From assembly GCA_029378245.1 (NCBI GenBank), contig JARKIF010000013.1, positions 1 through 64,000 on the forward strand: a stretch of 64,000 bases of DNA, in the 5' to 3' direction. The position numbers and the translations under genes are program-made. The notes beneath the pieces are model-generated. The model had not been told where the DNA came from. It was given only the letters and a program-made list of their open reading frames with translations, and ran no database searches. Source of the stretch: Roridomyces roridus (lineage: Eukaryota > Basidiomycota > Agaricomycetes > Agaricales > Mycenaceae). Positions within the stretch are counted from its first letter, which is position 1. Each line of letters opens with the position of its first letter. Positions 1-11,162 of this stretch are shown in pieces.

Positions 1-286
1 CAAATGCATTCCCTCGCGACACTGGTACCGTCCTCGGCGACGTCTCCTCCCGTTTCTCCTCCTGTGGCACCTCCTCATACAGTCCACGCAGCCGTATACC
101 AAGCCATCCCACCGTACTCTCCCGAATACTCCGGAGCCCAAACGCACGAGGAATAGCGAGGAGGACGAACAGCCCGAGTGCAGCGCACCACATGAGGGTG
201 AAGCGTGTCTGCCATTTGGGATCGAGGGTGTAGGACTCGTAGGGGAGCAGGTCCTCTGGGATCACGGGCTTGCCGACGTCGCTCAT
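1..286 (-). CDS. Ferric reductase-like protein, N-terminal part (cut by window edge)
   Basis: The reverse strand opens with an ATG at 286 and stays open to base 1. The first ~95 residues start MSDVGKPVIPEDLLPYES, then a DPKWQTRF segment and one strongly hydrophobic helix (around LMWCAALGLFVLLAIPRAF). This order (short acidic head, a 'DPKWQTRFT' motif, first membrane span) is what I recognise at the start of basidiomycete ferric reductase transmembrane components, which move electrons from cytosolic NADPH through haem to reduce extracellular Fe(III) or Cu(II). The ferric-reductase core, FAD and NAD sites lie outside the window, so the assignment rests on the N-terminus alone. The next gene (GH43) is divergent, with about 1.2 kb between. 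Confidence 0.5.
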   Translation of the reverse strand, partial: MSDVGKPVIPEDLLPYESYTLDPKWQTRFTLMWCAALGLFVLLAIPRAFGLRSIRESTVGWLGIRLRGLYEEVPQEEKREETSPRTVPVSRGNAF

Positions 287-1520
287 CGGAGGAGGAGGAG
301 AAGTCGAGTGTAGCCGTTACCTGGAATCGGTAATTATCCAGGGGCCGATCTTTCCGGATTGGGCGGTGAAAATCTTTGTTTGATGGATTGATCGATTTGT
401 ATGGCTTTGGTTTGCTGGTTTTGAGTTCCGACTCAACGCATTTAGGTCGAGTTGTTCTCCTCGCGTTCCATTTCGGTTCTCAGAGCTCTCCGAGATCCCC
501 ACGTGCGACACCCAGCCATCGCAACTCGCGCATTGTTCGTCCATTTCGCAACCATGTCGAAGGCAAAGCTGAGGCAAACTTGGTTGAGTTCGGCAGGCCC
601 CAAACGCAGGCCCCGGCGAGGTAATTATCTGTTTCAAACTATTTTCAACTCCCATGGCTTTGTGGCTACTTATGGGCTGAATTGTGATAGGAATGCAACT
701 CGCCGTGGCAAGGGTTAAACCCGACTCCGGTGGAATGCTTGAGGTTACATTGTGCACGCCGGTACTGGAGATTACTGATGCTTGCCTCTCCCGCGATTCG
801 GCAGCGGGAATCGGAGTCGGAGCGCGGACTCGAAGGAGACCGCTGACTATGTCAAAACTTCGCCATCTGAAGCGGATACATACGCCGGAACGGACTGACA
901 TAAGTCTGCAGACCCTAAGCTCCGATGCCGAGCAACATTGAAACTAAGCAAGACTGCTTTCGCGGCTGCTCGTACATCATGTATGTCCAAATTGTTTTGG
1001 TTCGGCCAAGCGGCCCGTGTTTTGAAATCAAATCACGATGGTGATGACGATCTTATTCAATTTCTTGCGACGCGGCGACCCCTGGCCGCAGCGAGACTGT
1101 GCGGCGCGGCCTCCTATGAAGTATTTCAAGTCACATCTGGAAAACCCGGGCAGTCTACATAGGCCTATGTAGACCGGGTATGCCGCGTATTCGGGTACAA
1201 AGCCTACCTCTATATTGCGGAGGCTCGTTTACTGTACTCTCCCATCGGTTCCAAGACAAGAAGACTGTATCCCACTGTACATGGGTTTTCTCCCCGGGGG
1301 CACTGAAGAAGGCATCTTGAATCTCCAGAAAATACCGTATCAGCCCGTATCCAATCGTTTTGCAATACCCACGTTGTTTCAATCACATTCGAAGCATCCG
1401 TTACCACCATTCCGCACGGTCGTCGATCACGAGGCCGCAAATCCATCAACTAACTTTATAAAGAAAGACCTCGGCCTCACTCGGAGTTTCCAATCGTCGA
1501 CCCTCCTTCGCTCTTTCACC
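287..1520. other. Intergenic region upstream of the GH43 gene
   Basis: About 1.2 kb between two divergent genes. Open frames here (for example on the minus strand 317-901) have no recognisable protein character. The only clear element is a TATA-like CTTTATAAAG at about 1454-1463, some 60 bases before the GH43 start, followed by a pyrimidine-rich leader. Confidence 0.5.
1454..1463 (+). promoter_or_regulatory. TATA-like box of the GH43 gene
   Basis: CTTTATAAAG lies about 60 bases before the ATG, a usual distance for a fungal core promoter. A pyrimidine-rich leader follows. Confidence 0.4.
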
Positions 1521-2739
1521 ATGTATCTCTCTCTAGCTGTATTCACCCTGGGCTCAATATCCACCGCATACGCCGCCATCGCCAGGGGCAACGCCACCAC
1601 CCCCGTCCGTCTGCGTGATCTCGTCAAACGCGCCGGCACCGTCCGAGGCCCCGTCCTCAACACCGACTTTCCCGACCCGGGATTGCTCCTACCCAACGGC
1701 CAGACACCGTGGTACGCCTGTGAGTAAAGTTCATTGCCCGCGAGAACGAATTTCAATTGACAACTGCACAGACTCGACGTCATCCTCCCACGGAAGCGTA
1801 CCATACGCTACTTCCAACGACTTTGGGACCTGGACTCTGGGAGGTGACGCGCTCCCTAACCCTGGCAGCTGGGTGTCCTCGTCTAACCGAGGAATCTGGG
1901 CACCCGACGTCCGGCAGATCGGCTCCTCCTACGTGATGTGAGTAGCAGTTGAATTTCCGATTCCTTATACTCAGTAACCAAGGTACTACACCGCGTTCTC
2001 CGCCGCGAACAACAACCACTGTATCGGCGCTGCCACATCCTCCACCCCGCAGGGTCCCTTCACTCCTCAGGCCCAACCCATCGTCTGCAACGCCGGTGCC
2101 GGCGGCGTCATCGACGCCTCAGGCTTCGAAGCGCCCGGCGGGCAATTATACCTCGTCTGGAAAGTCGACGGCAACAGTATCGGCCAGCCAACGCCGATAT
2201 TCATCCAACCCCTCGCCTCGAATGGATTTACACTGCAGGGAAGCCCTACGCAGTTGATTACCAATGATCCAGTGGATGGTGGTCTTGTTGAGGCGCCGAG
2301 TTTGGTTTACTGGCAGGGGTGGTATTACCTGTGCGTTCTCATTCGAACTCCCCCTCTGTTGACCCTGCTGATGAGTTCATGTTCTCGATAGGTTCTTTTC
2401 CTCGAACAGCTACAACACTCTCAACTACGACGTGTCCTACGCCGTCGCCACGAGCGCAACCGGGCCGTATACCAAGGTTCAAGCACCCAACGCTCCCCTT
2501 CTCACCTCGGGCAAGTGCTCCACCGCGGGTCCTGGGGGTGCGACTGTTATTAACGTCCTCGGTGTGTACTTCCCTCCCTCCCTTGCCCCTCGATTCTTGA
2601 CTCCAACTCGAACGCAGACCAATACGTCAACGCAGTCTTCCACAGCGATATCAACGGACAAACCGCCGCCGGTGGACGTTCGATGTGGCAGGTGTCGAGT
2701 TTAACGTTGAGTAATGGGGTGGCGACGATTGCTTGCTGA
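1521..2739 (+). CDS. Glycoside hydrolase family 43 enzyme (endo-arabinanase-like), secreted
   Basis: Five exons: 1521-1719, 1772-1937, 1983-2330, 2392-2561, 2618-2739; all introns GT-AG and in phase, giving 334 residues. A signal peptide (MYLSLAVFTLGSISTAYAA) starts the protein. GH43 landmarks appear in order: TDFPDPGLLL (catalytic base Asp), GIWAPDVRQIGSSYVMYY (pKa-modulating Asp region), an SSTPQGPF turn, and GGLVEAPSLVYWQGWYYLF (catalytic acid Glu). GH43 enzymes are five-bladed beta-propellers that hydrolyse arabinan or xylan side chains; the GIWAPDV pattern and ~330-residue length suggest endo-1,5-alpha-L-arabinanase type, but the substrate is inferred. No carbohydrate-binding module. The gene looks intact. 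Confidence 0.85.
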
Positions 2740-3233
2740 GTACTGAGTGCCCTATGGGATGAGCTATTTATTTATTCGTTCATTCATTCCGAGAGATATA
2801 GCATATACATAATTCAATGGAGTCGAAAGGGATGTTCTGATCTGAGGAGGAGCACAAAAAAGGGTCGGTTGCTGAACCTTAGTCAGGATTCGACCGTGTG
2901 GATACATCCCCGCCCATGGAAAAGCGGGATGGTGGAAGATGTATTCTTATTCGAGTCTTGGAGGTTGTAGGAGAAGCTTTGAGGCAGGAGTCCGGTTGGG
3001 GTATTCATTAATTCGCTCAGTATCGAGTGAGTATACAAGGCGAATGAAATGGGATTGCCAAGTCAGTCAAATGTAGGTACATATGTGAGGGTGCAAATTC
3101 TGTCTACCGCAGCATTGGGGCCCGGGCCAGAAGCAGCTATTGAACATTCTCAAGCACCACCCTGTCACCTCGCCGTCGGCATGGTTGTAATACTGAGGAT
3201 CTCGATAAAAAAACAACGAGAGAAACTCAAGAA

Positions 3234-4200
3234 TGGCTCCGCCAGGATTTGAACCCGCGGCGTGCACGAGATCCGAGCCGCCGGGGTGCTGGAGCATTGT
3301 AATCCGAGTCTTCAGATGTCTTGTCCTTGAGCAGCGTTCGGGCCACGACGAGCTGACATTTAATCAAACATCCCAGGCACGGCCAGCTGGCCACGGGTAT
3401 GGCTGTAATGGCGCAGATTGGGTGGTGGAGGCCAAGGGATCTGCTGAACTGCCTAAAAAGATAAAAGCCACACGAGAGCCGCAGTATGCACCAAGGAGTG
3501 AGTCGAACCCGCCTTAAGCTTGTCTTTACATAGTTGAAGGTGCAATACTATGCAACGAAAGAACGCGCTCCTTGGATAGAATGTTCTTCGAGCGTATGGA
3601 GTGGCCGATTTCCAATCCGAATCGCAGAGTCTTCCCAGTCTGGCAGAACAAGGCTGAGTCCATACTACTGTATATCTCCAGATAAGAAGAATCGGACCCA
3701 GATTGAGTGTGTAAAAGGGAATGTCGAGCGTGCACTCTTCAACAATTGGCGTGCGGGAATCGAACCCACATCGTCTGGCTCCGCTGTACAGCCTATACTT
3801 CAGTGGAAATCCTGCCTCTGGGAGCAGCGATGGGCCGTCGAGCATCATCAGTCACTGGTCAGATCGGCGAGTTGTGACTGTAATGCCGCCCACGCGGATA
3901 TCATAAGGGATATCATAAGGGATATAATAAGGGATACGCAACTCAATGGAGTCGAGCGGGAGGCGCAGGCCTAGGGATCTGCAAAAAGAAAAACTTTCGC
4001 GCTTCCCAGATATCATCCCAAACAGGAGTCGAACCCGGCTTGTACGTGTCGCTTTGCCTAAGACGCAGGACAATCCAAGGAAGGCACGCTGGATAGGAAA
4101 GGGTTTGTACCTACTTGCCGACTGAACCCCTTTGCTGCGGGTTGACGGGATCTGCATAAAAAGGAGTTACCCGGGCGGGACTCGAACCCGGGTGTCCGGG
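3234..4200 (-). repeat. Cluster of five tRNA-like B-box repeats (degenerate SINE-like)
   Basis: Read on the minus strand, five T-arm/B-box sequences of the GGTTCGANTCC type occur near 3250, 3500, 3755, 4025 and 4175. Their plus-strand forms include GAATCGAACCC, GAGTCGAACCC and GACTCGAACCC, with flanking T-stem pairing such as ACCCGGGCGGG/CCCGGGT. None has a matching 5' tRNA half or acceptor stem, so they are not tRNA genes. Three copies share GGGATCTGC followed by an A-rich run (3436, 3974, 4147) at a similar distance from the B-box, which points to one repeat family with an internal Pol III-type promoter remnant. Family identity is inferred. Confidence 0.5.
3894..3938. repeat. Short tandem repeat, 13-nt unit x3
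   Basis: GGATATCATAAG-type units repeat three times almost perfectly, the third with one change (ATAATAAGG). It sits between two of the B-box repeats. Confidence 0.7.
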
Positions 4201-5180
4201 TTTTGAGCAGAAGTTAGAACATCCAACGCAAAGAACCTGATGTTGCCAGTCGGCAGTCGTCATTTCAACCAGAACGGGGGAGCATCTGAGAATCATCTTT
4301 TTCAGCACTTCGCCGAATGTACCCGGTACATTGGACCCGTCTAAATGATGCAAGGGATGATTTTAGTTGCAGCTTATAAAATGGGACCTGCGGGTGTAGA
4401 CACAACGCAAATGAACTTCTCCCCCCACACGAAATGCTTCGAGGCTTTGGGAAGCTACAGAGAAAGTAGTTGGACAAGAGTTCCGCTTTTGAGGCTTCAT
4501 GTGCAATATGAGATGAATGATTACAACTATTCTTGGGATACGCGCAATGGGGGCAATCCAGATTCCGAGTCGATCCTCCTTTGTTTGTGGCAAGGCTCGT
4601 GATCGTGCCAAACGCCGGGCTCGTGATCTCGATCAGAGCGCATCAGCCATCAGCCATCACGACAGCTCTCCTCTTGCCACCACCCTTGCACCACCCTCCC
4701 TCCGACGCGCACGCTCCATCGCACTCTCGTTTCCTTTGGGCTTCATGTTCTCTTCTCTCTCGACATCTCCCTCGATCTCTGGCTATGGGCTTCATCGGAT
4801 CGGATTTACATCCAATCCATTGACTCGAGCCTCGGACAGGCTGACTTTGGGGAGTGATCATGACAGCGTCAGGGGCGGTTCTTTTCTTGCCGTTTACCTA
4901 CTTTGATCCGGTACCAATTTGGAGGGAAACATCAAGGCAATATTGCCGCCGGACGACACACACTCTGACAACTTACTCCTGTCCGTAAATACGGATCGAC
5001 GTGTGGATGGGTCGAGTTCCCACCCAGGTGAGCATATTCGTCCAAACGGCTTGCGGCTCCGAATAAAAACACTTAGCACCGTTCGCTCTCCGGACCGTCA
5101 CTCTCCCCGGAGTCTCAAATATCTCTTCGAAGTTGCTTCAATCCGCTCCCGACCAGCTTCTCGGGCAAATTCTTGGCAAC

Positions 5181-5815
5181 ATGACGCGTCTCGTGAACCC
5201 CGTGATGTGCCCGGGCCTTTTTGCTTGCTGCTTCCTTGACGCGCCTGCTACCAAACTAGGTGCCCGCTGGGCCGAACTTGCATTGATGCCGGCGGGAATT
5301 CGGACTTTGTCTGGGCATCATGCCGAAAATACCACTTTCGTTACAGCGTTCGTGGAGCAGTTCTTGTTCGGCGTGACGTCCAACACGAATGTGGTTCAGA
5401 CTGCTGGAACGTACAACTTTTCGGTACCCAATGCGCAGTGGGCGCCTTGGAGCGTTCCGACGCTCTCTGGGACTAGCAGTGTAACTTCCACCGGGACTGG
5501 AACTGGAACTACTACCACTGTTGTATCGACGACTACGCAGTCCCAGACGACCGTCGCGTCTCCGCCTCCGCCGACGGGATGCCTGTCTGCAGAATGGGGA
5601 CAGTGAGTCGTGCATTTGATTTGATCTCTGATCGGGGATTGCTCATGGTGCGATTCAGGTGTGCCGGTATAGGGTGGACTGGATGCAACGGTTGTGCGTC
5701 GGGTACGACATGTCAAGTGCTCAACCCTTGTGAGTATTTGAAATTCTTCTTTCTTGTGCGGGACACTTTTCTGATATGGTTGCGCCCTACAGACTACAGC
5801 CAGTGTTTGGCGTGA
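5181..5815 (+). pseudogene. CBM1-bearing secreted enzyme remnant, probably C-terminus of a CE15 glucuronoyl esterase
   Basis: Three exons (5181-5602, 5659-5729, 5793-5815) end in a textbook fungal CBM1: EWGQCAGIGWTGCNGC, SGTTCQVLNPYYSQCL, with the aromatic W/Y/Y face and paired cysteines that bind crystalline cellulose. Before it lies a Thr/Ser/Pro linker (about residues 90-130). The first ~85 residues, with FVTAFVEQFLFG and WAPWSVPTL, resemble the last part of CE15 4-O-methyl-glucuronoyl esterases. There is no signal peptide, no serine nucleophile motif and no GHC-type histidine block (GHHAEN is in that place), and no upstream exon is evident. I read it as a 5'-truncated relic with an intact binding domain. 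The CBM1 call is firm, the CE15 link moderate. Confidence 0.6.
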
Positions 5816-7959
5816 GGAAGGCTCAGAGTAATGTAATATATCGTGTGCTCGCTTCCGTGTCATGAGAAAAAAATCTGTGATTCAGCCACCAATCCGCGAG
5901 TGCCGAGTCGAACGGGGGTGCTGAGAGGTGCTGGGGAGCGTCAGTTGACTTAATTGAGCTTGCCGTCGGCTGTTCATTGCCCACGAGAACAACGAGAGTG
6001 GGCTTGAGAGTTTACGGTTCACCTTCGGTATCTTCAAGAGCTTCCGTTTGAAAGCTTACTATCACGAACTCCACTTCGAAGCATAATAAAGGCGGCCGCA
6101 CACACACGTCTAAATCCTGGAGCCCGCAGCGCAAGCCAAGATGGTGTTCAGTTGAAGGAACGACAAGGCTCTCAGGTCCTGAATGTTCATTTGAACTCTC
6201 GTGTCATCGATACATCCATCAGCGGGGGGAAAAACTTGTAGTGGTGCGGAGCCACAGTAGTCCTGCAGCCGGAATCGAACGGGCGTGCTGGCAGGAGAAT
6301 CCGGTGGTTCGTCCACTTGAATTGACACAAAGTCCCAATGAAAGCTCTGAAGGACGAGACTCAGAGTGCACCTCATTTTATTTGCTGAGGCCAAGGATTC
6401 TCTCGTTCTGTTTACGATGCTTCTTCGTTGATATTGCCTGAGTTGCCACGGATGCAATCTTCAAGGTTGAAGCTTTGAAGACCCGGGGAGTCGGACCAAA
6501 GTCGGACTTGAAATCGAGTAGCTAATTTGGACTCGTCGTGTTTCGTATGGGAATCAGAAGAAGAAAAGCAATCTTCCAGCAAGCCTGGGCCAGCCCAGTA
6601 GCCCGAGTCGAACAGGCGTGCTGACGAGCTAAACAATTGACTCAGATTGAGGATGACGAGCAAATGTCGAGAATCCCGGTTGTTCGTGCACTCGCGAACC
6701 GAGATCTGGCTGGGCCTGGGTGCCAGAGACTGGCCAGAGATCTTTCTTTCTCACTTACTTGGTGCGAACATTTCAATTTGCAATTCATTTGACGAATCAC
6801 GCCAAATAGCGCCAAAATTGCATTTGCTTGGCACGCCGGCCCAAAGGAGCGGAGACGGAAACCAGGGGTTTGGTTTCGGATTACGGATCGAGATGCCACA
6901 GCCAATCACATCATCGCACAAAGGGCTCAAGACACAGCGTTTCTTCCTTCCCCGACTCACCCACTTCTGACTCCTCTTCTCCTCTCCCTCCTCTCCTCGA
7001 CGACGACATGGCTGCTCTCCGTCTGTTTACATCCGCTCTGTTCCCCCTCGACAACGCTCATGACCCCAGTAGAGCCCTCTAGCTCGAGCTCATGATAAGC
7101 AACAGCGGCCGCAGGATTCTCGGTGACGACTTGCGGTGTGTGAGTGGCATTGCTCCTTGTCTCGGTGCGTCCCCTACTTTTCTCTTCTCTTTCCGTCACT
7201 CACTGCTTGTAGACTGGAGTTCCTACTCGGCCCTCTCCACGACGTCACTGTAGAGTGGGCAAAGGCAGGGGAATGCGAGAGCGTAGTCCTCACGAAGCTG
7301 GAACCTGCCTTTGCTCCATCCACCACCATCCCGCTCGCTACCCACTGGGACCCACACTACTCTCGTACACAAGACTTCGCTCGGGAGACTTCCCATCAGC
7401 TCAATCGGTCAATCTCGAAGCAGCTCCTCGATATCACCCTCGCTTGTCTTCTCCCTCGGGCTCGTTTCTTCTCGCCCCCACGCCACGTCACCAACGCCTC
7501 CCGTCTCCTCCCGTCCACCTCGCCGCGGCCGACGCGCCGCATCGGCATGACAAGAATATCACCACACCCCCGTCGCCACGGACACTGACGGACCTCCGCT
7601 CCCAGCAACGTGAAACAATTCTTGTGCCCATCAAAAACTCCTTTGACTCGGGGAATGACTCGGGAATCGGTCGGATTTCATTGGCTAGTGGGAAATGAAT
7701 CTTCCCCCGCCGTGATTGTTGTCCCGGGCGACGGGAATCGCTGCACAACCGCCGGGATACCTTTCTCCCTCAAGTACCTTTCGTCCGTTGACGCCCTGCT
7801 CCCTCCAAGTGGCCTCACAGTGAGCATCGACGCTCGCAGCCATCACCCCATTTGTAAGTATTTGCTATCCCCGATCGCGTCGCTATCTAACCCGATCAAA
7901 TATTCTTGTCAGGGACTACCCACGACTTCAGACGAACGACCACGACCATTCACCCGTCC
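5816..7959. other. Gene-poor region upstream of the copper transporter
   Basis: About 2.1 kb without a convincing gene. It holds three more B-box-like repeats (described separately) and a long pyrimidine-rich tract near 6940-7010 that precedes a 24-codon ORF at 7008-7082, too short to call. The copper transporter's leader begins near 7900. Confidence 0.45.
5900..6640 (-). repeat. Three further tRNA-like B-box repeats
   Basis: Near 5910, 6275 and 6605 the plus strand reads GAGTCGAACGGGGGTGCTGA, GAATCGAACGGGCGTGCTGG and GAGTCGAACAGGCGTGCTGA. The complement is a B-box core (GTTCGACTC or GTTCGATTC) preceded by a shared CAGCACGCC-like stretch. The wider flanks diverge. Another relative with GAGTCGAACGGGTGTCGAG is at about 24073. 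They look like an old dispersed family separate from the 3.2-4.2 kb cluster. Confidence 0.4.
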
Positions 7960-8643
7960 ATGGCTGCGCTCTACACCCTCATCGCTCTCGCCATGCCGCT
8001 CCTCGCCCGCGCGGACGACGTCAACGGCATGGACATGGTGCGTTCACTTCCTCCCTGTCCAATTCCGATTCTCACGGAGGCCCATAGACAATGGACGACG
8101 GCATGACTCTCGCCAATGGCACCATGATGCCCCAGCTCCACTTCATCCTGGGCGACACCCTCTGGTTCCAAGGCTGGGTCCCACAATCCAAAGGCGCGCT
8201 AGCCGGCGCATGTATCGGTCTCTTTGTACTCGCGCTCGTTGATCGGTGGCTTTCGGCTGTGCGTGCGATGATGGAGATTCATTGGCGTGCGGCTGCGGCC
8301 AGGATTCAGCGTGCGAGGGAGGTGGAGGACAAGGACAAGAAGAAGAAGAGTGGGGCGTTGAAGATGAGACTGCAGGCCCCGCCGTTTGTGTTGGCGCATG
8401 ATGCGATGCGGGGGGTGTTGCATGCGGTGCAGACGTTCTTTGGGTTTGCATTCATGTTGGCTGTGATGTACGTTCTTCCTCATCTCTCTCTCCCTTTGCT
8501 CTCTGCCATTCGACAGCGCTAATTAATTCTTATCTGCGCACAGGACGTTCCAAGCTGCATACATTATCACCCTCATCCTCGGTCTCGGGATCGGCGAGAT
8601 GCTCTTCGGGCGGTATGCTGCTGGTGCTGCCGGTGCGCACTAG
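7960..8643 (+). CDS. CTR-family copper transporter
   Basis: Three exons (7960-8037, 8088-8467, 8544-8643), 185 residues. A hydrophobic leader is followed by a Met-rich extracellular head (MDMTMDDGM...TMMP) that gathers Cu(I). First membrane span: GALAGACIGLFVLALVDRWL. A charged cytosolic loop (REVEDKDKKKKS) precedes the second span at MRGVLHAVQTFFGFAFMLAVM, where the family's MxxxM is seen only loosely. The third span carries the packing motif GLGIGEMLFGRY, equivalent to the conserved GxxxG. The protein forms trimeric Cu(I) channels in plasma or vacuolar membrane; which one cannot be read here. The 3' flank carries a 260-bp repeat array whose unit resembles this gene's own 3' region. Confidence 0.88.
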
Positions 8644-8654
8644 TAGTCCTAGTC

Positions 8655-9490
8655 AAAGTTTTACGGGGACGCTTCGAATTCTTGTTGAATGTTGATTATG
8701 ATTTCTGTGTACGTTACGATTGCTTTATCTACTTGTGGCGCAAATGAATGGATAGATGTTTCATGTTTTTTTGAAGATGAGGATGAGGATGAGGATGTCG
8801 GATATCTGCGATGCCAACGCACAAGTCTTCCCTGTTACTGTATGAGTATGATGCAACAAGGTCTCCGCACTGTCGGCGTGAGACCTCGAGCTGGAGAGTT
8901 GGATCGGAACGCCCCGTCAAAGGTTTTACGAGGACCCTTCTTCTTGAATGTTAATCATGCGTGTACGTTGCATCCACTCCATCTACTTGGGACGAAAATG
9001 AACTCAGTTTTCCTATGACTATGGCCAGGAGGGTTTCGGAAGGCAAAGTCCTGGGCTGGGCGAGCGGACCCTTTTACTCAATGCGTATGATGCAACAAGC
9101 TCCTTGCACCCTCGGCGGAGAGCTGGAATCTCCGGAGTTGGATCGGAACCCCCTGTCTCATGGATATCCCAGACCAGTCAAAGTTTACTTACGAGGACGC
9201 TGCTCCTTGAACGTTCATCATGATTTGTGTGTACTTTACATTTACTCTGTCTACTTGGGACGGAACTCACTTTCCTTATGACGATGCCCAGGAGGATTTC
9301 AGTTACCCACGATGCTAACGCAAAGTCCTTGGCCAAGCGGACCCTGTTACTCAATGAGTATGATGCAACAAGCTCCTTGGAGAGCTGGAATCTCGAGAGT
9401 AGAGTCGCAACACCACGCAAAGTCCTGGGGGAACGGACCCGTTTACTCAATGAGTATGTGGAATCTCGAGAGTTGGATCGGAACACCATG
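8655..9490 (+). repeat. Direct-repeat array (~260-bp period) downstream of the CTR gene
   Basis: Three degenerate copies begin at about 8655, 8917 and 9177, each with GTCAAAG...TTTAC(G)AGGAC, TTGAATGTT..TCATG, a GTGTACGTT-like stretch and ATCTACTTGGGACG. A partial fourth follows from about 9340 (ACTCAATGAGTATGATGCAA, repeated again at 9450). Spacing is 262 and 260 bases. The first unit starts within a few bases of the CTR stop codon, so the array appears to derive from the CTR 3' region. No protein-coding content. Confidence 0.7.
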
Positions 9491-10075
9491 CATCTTTCTC
9501 TTCTTTTCACATCATAGATATCGTGTCCCCGCCGCCGTTTCGCTTCCCCCGAGCAGTCTGCGTGTCGTCAATATTAGATGCCGAGCACCCTTTCACTTGG
9601 ATGATTCCTGTGGGCGAGATCTTGCCTTGCCTCGGAACACCATGTATCGTCGATATCGTTCGCGTCTCCGCCATTCGCTTTCCTCCAAGGTCGAACACTT
9701 TCGTTCGGTCAGTGCGGGTCGCTTCCGAGTTGGTTTGTAGGCCGAGTTGATAATACTATTGGAGATATGACGCCCTCATACACGATATCTAGGCGGTTGC
9801 CTGCCTCGTTCCACGTTCAGGGGAAGTGCACTCAATAATGGCTGTGCAATGATTCGGATATCTAACCGCCTAGCCCCGACACGCCCGCCGCCGTAACAGA
9901 ATTGCGCCCGCCGTTTACTCAAAGGGGCTTCCGAGGCCGTCAAAAGTTAAAACCAGTAGTTCGGATCCACGGCGCAACTAGTGTAGCCTCTCTTTCTTGG
10001 CTCATTCGCCTCTCTCTCTCCCTCCGTCTCTCTCCTTTGACTTTTCCAATTTTTTCTTCCTTCTGCTCTCTCAGC
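9491..10075. other. Intergenic region upstream of the FSH hydrolase
   Basis: No gene seen. A short inverted repeat (CTAGGCGGTT near 9790 and AACCGCCTAG near 9865) and a pyrimidine-rich leader (10000-10070) are the only structures visible. Confidence 0.4.
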
Positions 10076-11162
10076 ATGAAGCGCGTTTTGGCACTCCACG
10101 GTCACTCGCAGTGCGCTCATTCCTTTCGCTTGAAAGTGAGTTTCTCATTCCTCCTTCATCCACCGGCTCTCATTCAGCGACCTATAGCTTTCTGCCATTG
10201 AAGATGCGTGCCAAGATGCTATCGAATTCGGTGCGTATCCCCTGCTCCTGTACTCGCCTCTCTCTCTGATGACACAAACGACAGTCTATGTCGACGCGCC
10301 ACACCTCCTGATGCCCGTCGATGTAGCCGGCGCCGGTTCATCCACCGCTTCGACCTCAACCTCATCATCCCTTCTGACGATCAACGGCCAACCCGCCCGT
10401 GCGTGGTGGCGCTTCCTGTGGGAAATGAGCGACACGGATGCTGCCCTCGAGTCGTTCAAGGTTATTCGGGAGGTGTTGGAAACGCAGGGGCCTTTTGACG
10501 TGTGTGATTTTCTGGTCCGTGTGCGCGTCTCCTGATTCTCCTCGCAGGGTATCTTGGGATTTAGCCAGGGTGCGGCACTTGCTACGATGGTCACCGCGCA
10601 TGTGAGTCCCACATTCACGGACTGGCCGTGATAACCTCACTCACTCCTGCGCCCAGCTCGAAAACCCCAACATGGAAGGAAGCTTGTTGCAGGGTATCAA
10701 CCATCCACCTCTGTATGTCTCGTCTTCCTCCTCTTTTCTCCTGCGTTCGACTGACATTGCACTAGACAATTCACTGTCCTCATCTCCGGCTTCTACGCAC
10801 CGTGGTGGACAATCCCATTGGGCCCTCACCGCCTTCGCACCCCCTCCCTCCACATATTTGGTATCCACGACATCATGGTCAGCCCTGAGAATATGGCACG
10901 CCTGTTAGGACATTTTGACAGCCCGCGCGTTGAGATTCATCAAGGCGGTGAGTCTCGACATGTTTTTCTCTTGCGCGGCTTCTGATCTGCGTTCAAAGGA
11001 CACTTCATCCCCCGGACACTCACCTGGCGCCGTTTCCTCGTGGACTACCTCAGCTCTCGGGGTACTCGCAAGAGCCATGTTGCTCCCGCGAGGTCGCCGA
11101 CACCACCGCTTTGCCGAGAGGAGCTCTGCAGTATCCAGCGGCGGTTGGAGGTTTCTGGTTGA
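10076..11162 (+). CDS. FSH-family serine hydrolase (alpha/beta-hydrolase)
   Basis: Seven exons: 10076-10135, 10188-10230, 10285-10499, 10548-10601, 10657-10712, 10766-10947, 10999-11162; 257 residues, all in phase. Family hallmarks in order: RVLALHGHSQ (oxyanion strand), VYVDAPHLL, the nucleophile elbow GILGFSQGAA (Ser near residue 112), FGIHDIMVSPENM (Asp region) and HQGGHFIP (catalytic His). FSH proteins (yeast Fsh1-3, human OVCA2 relatives) are small cytosolic esterases; in fungi some members serve biosynthetic clusters, but no such neighbour is seen. The second exon is fixed by LSAIEDACQDAIEF, which matches the family's helix after the first strand. No signal peptide. Substrate unknown. 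Confidence 0.85.

Larger units (their letters stand above)
2740..5180. other. Gene-poor region holding tRNA-like repeats
   Basis: No convincing gene in this 2.4-kb stretch: frames are short and without domain signatures. It holds the B-box repeats and a short tandem repeat described separately, then an unremarkable stretch (4200-5180) before the CBM1 gene. Confidence 0.5.

Noticed and set aside
317..901. 194-codon minus-strand frame as an exon of the ferric reductase
   Set aside because: It lies upstream of a well-supported ATG in the wrong frame and has no membrane or domain character.
3234..4200. tRNA genes on the minus strand
   Set aside because: T-arms are good, but no matching acceptor stem, D-arm or anticodon arm can be found at the right distance for any of them.
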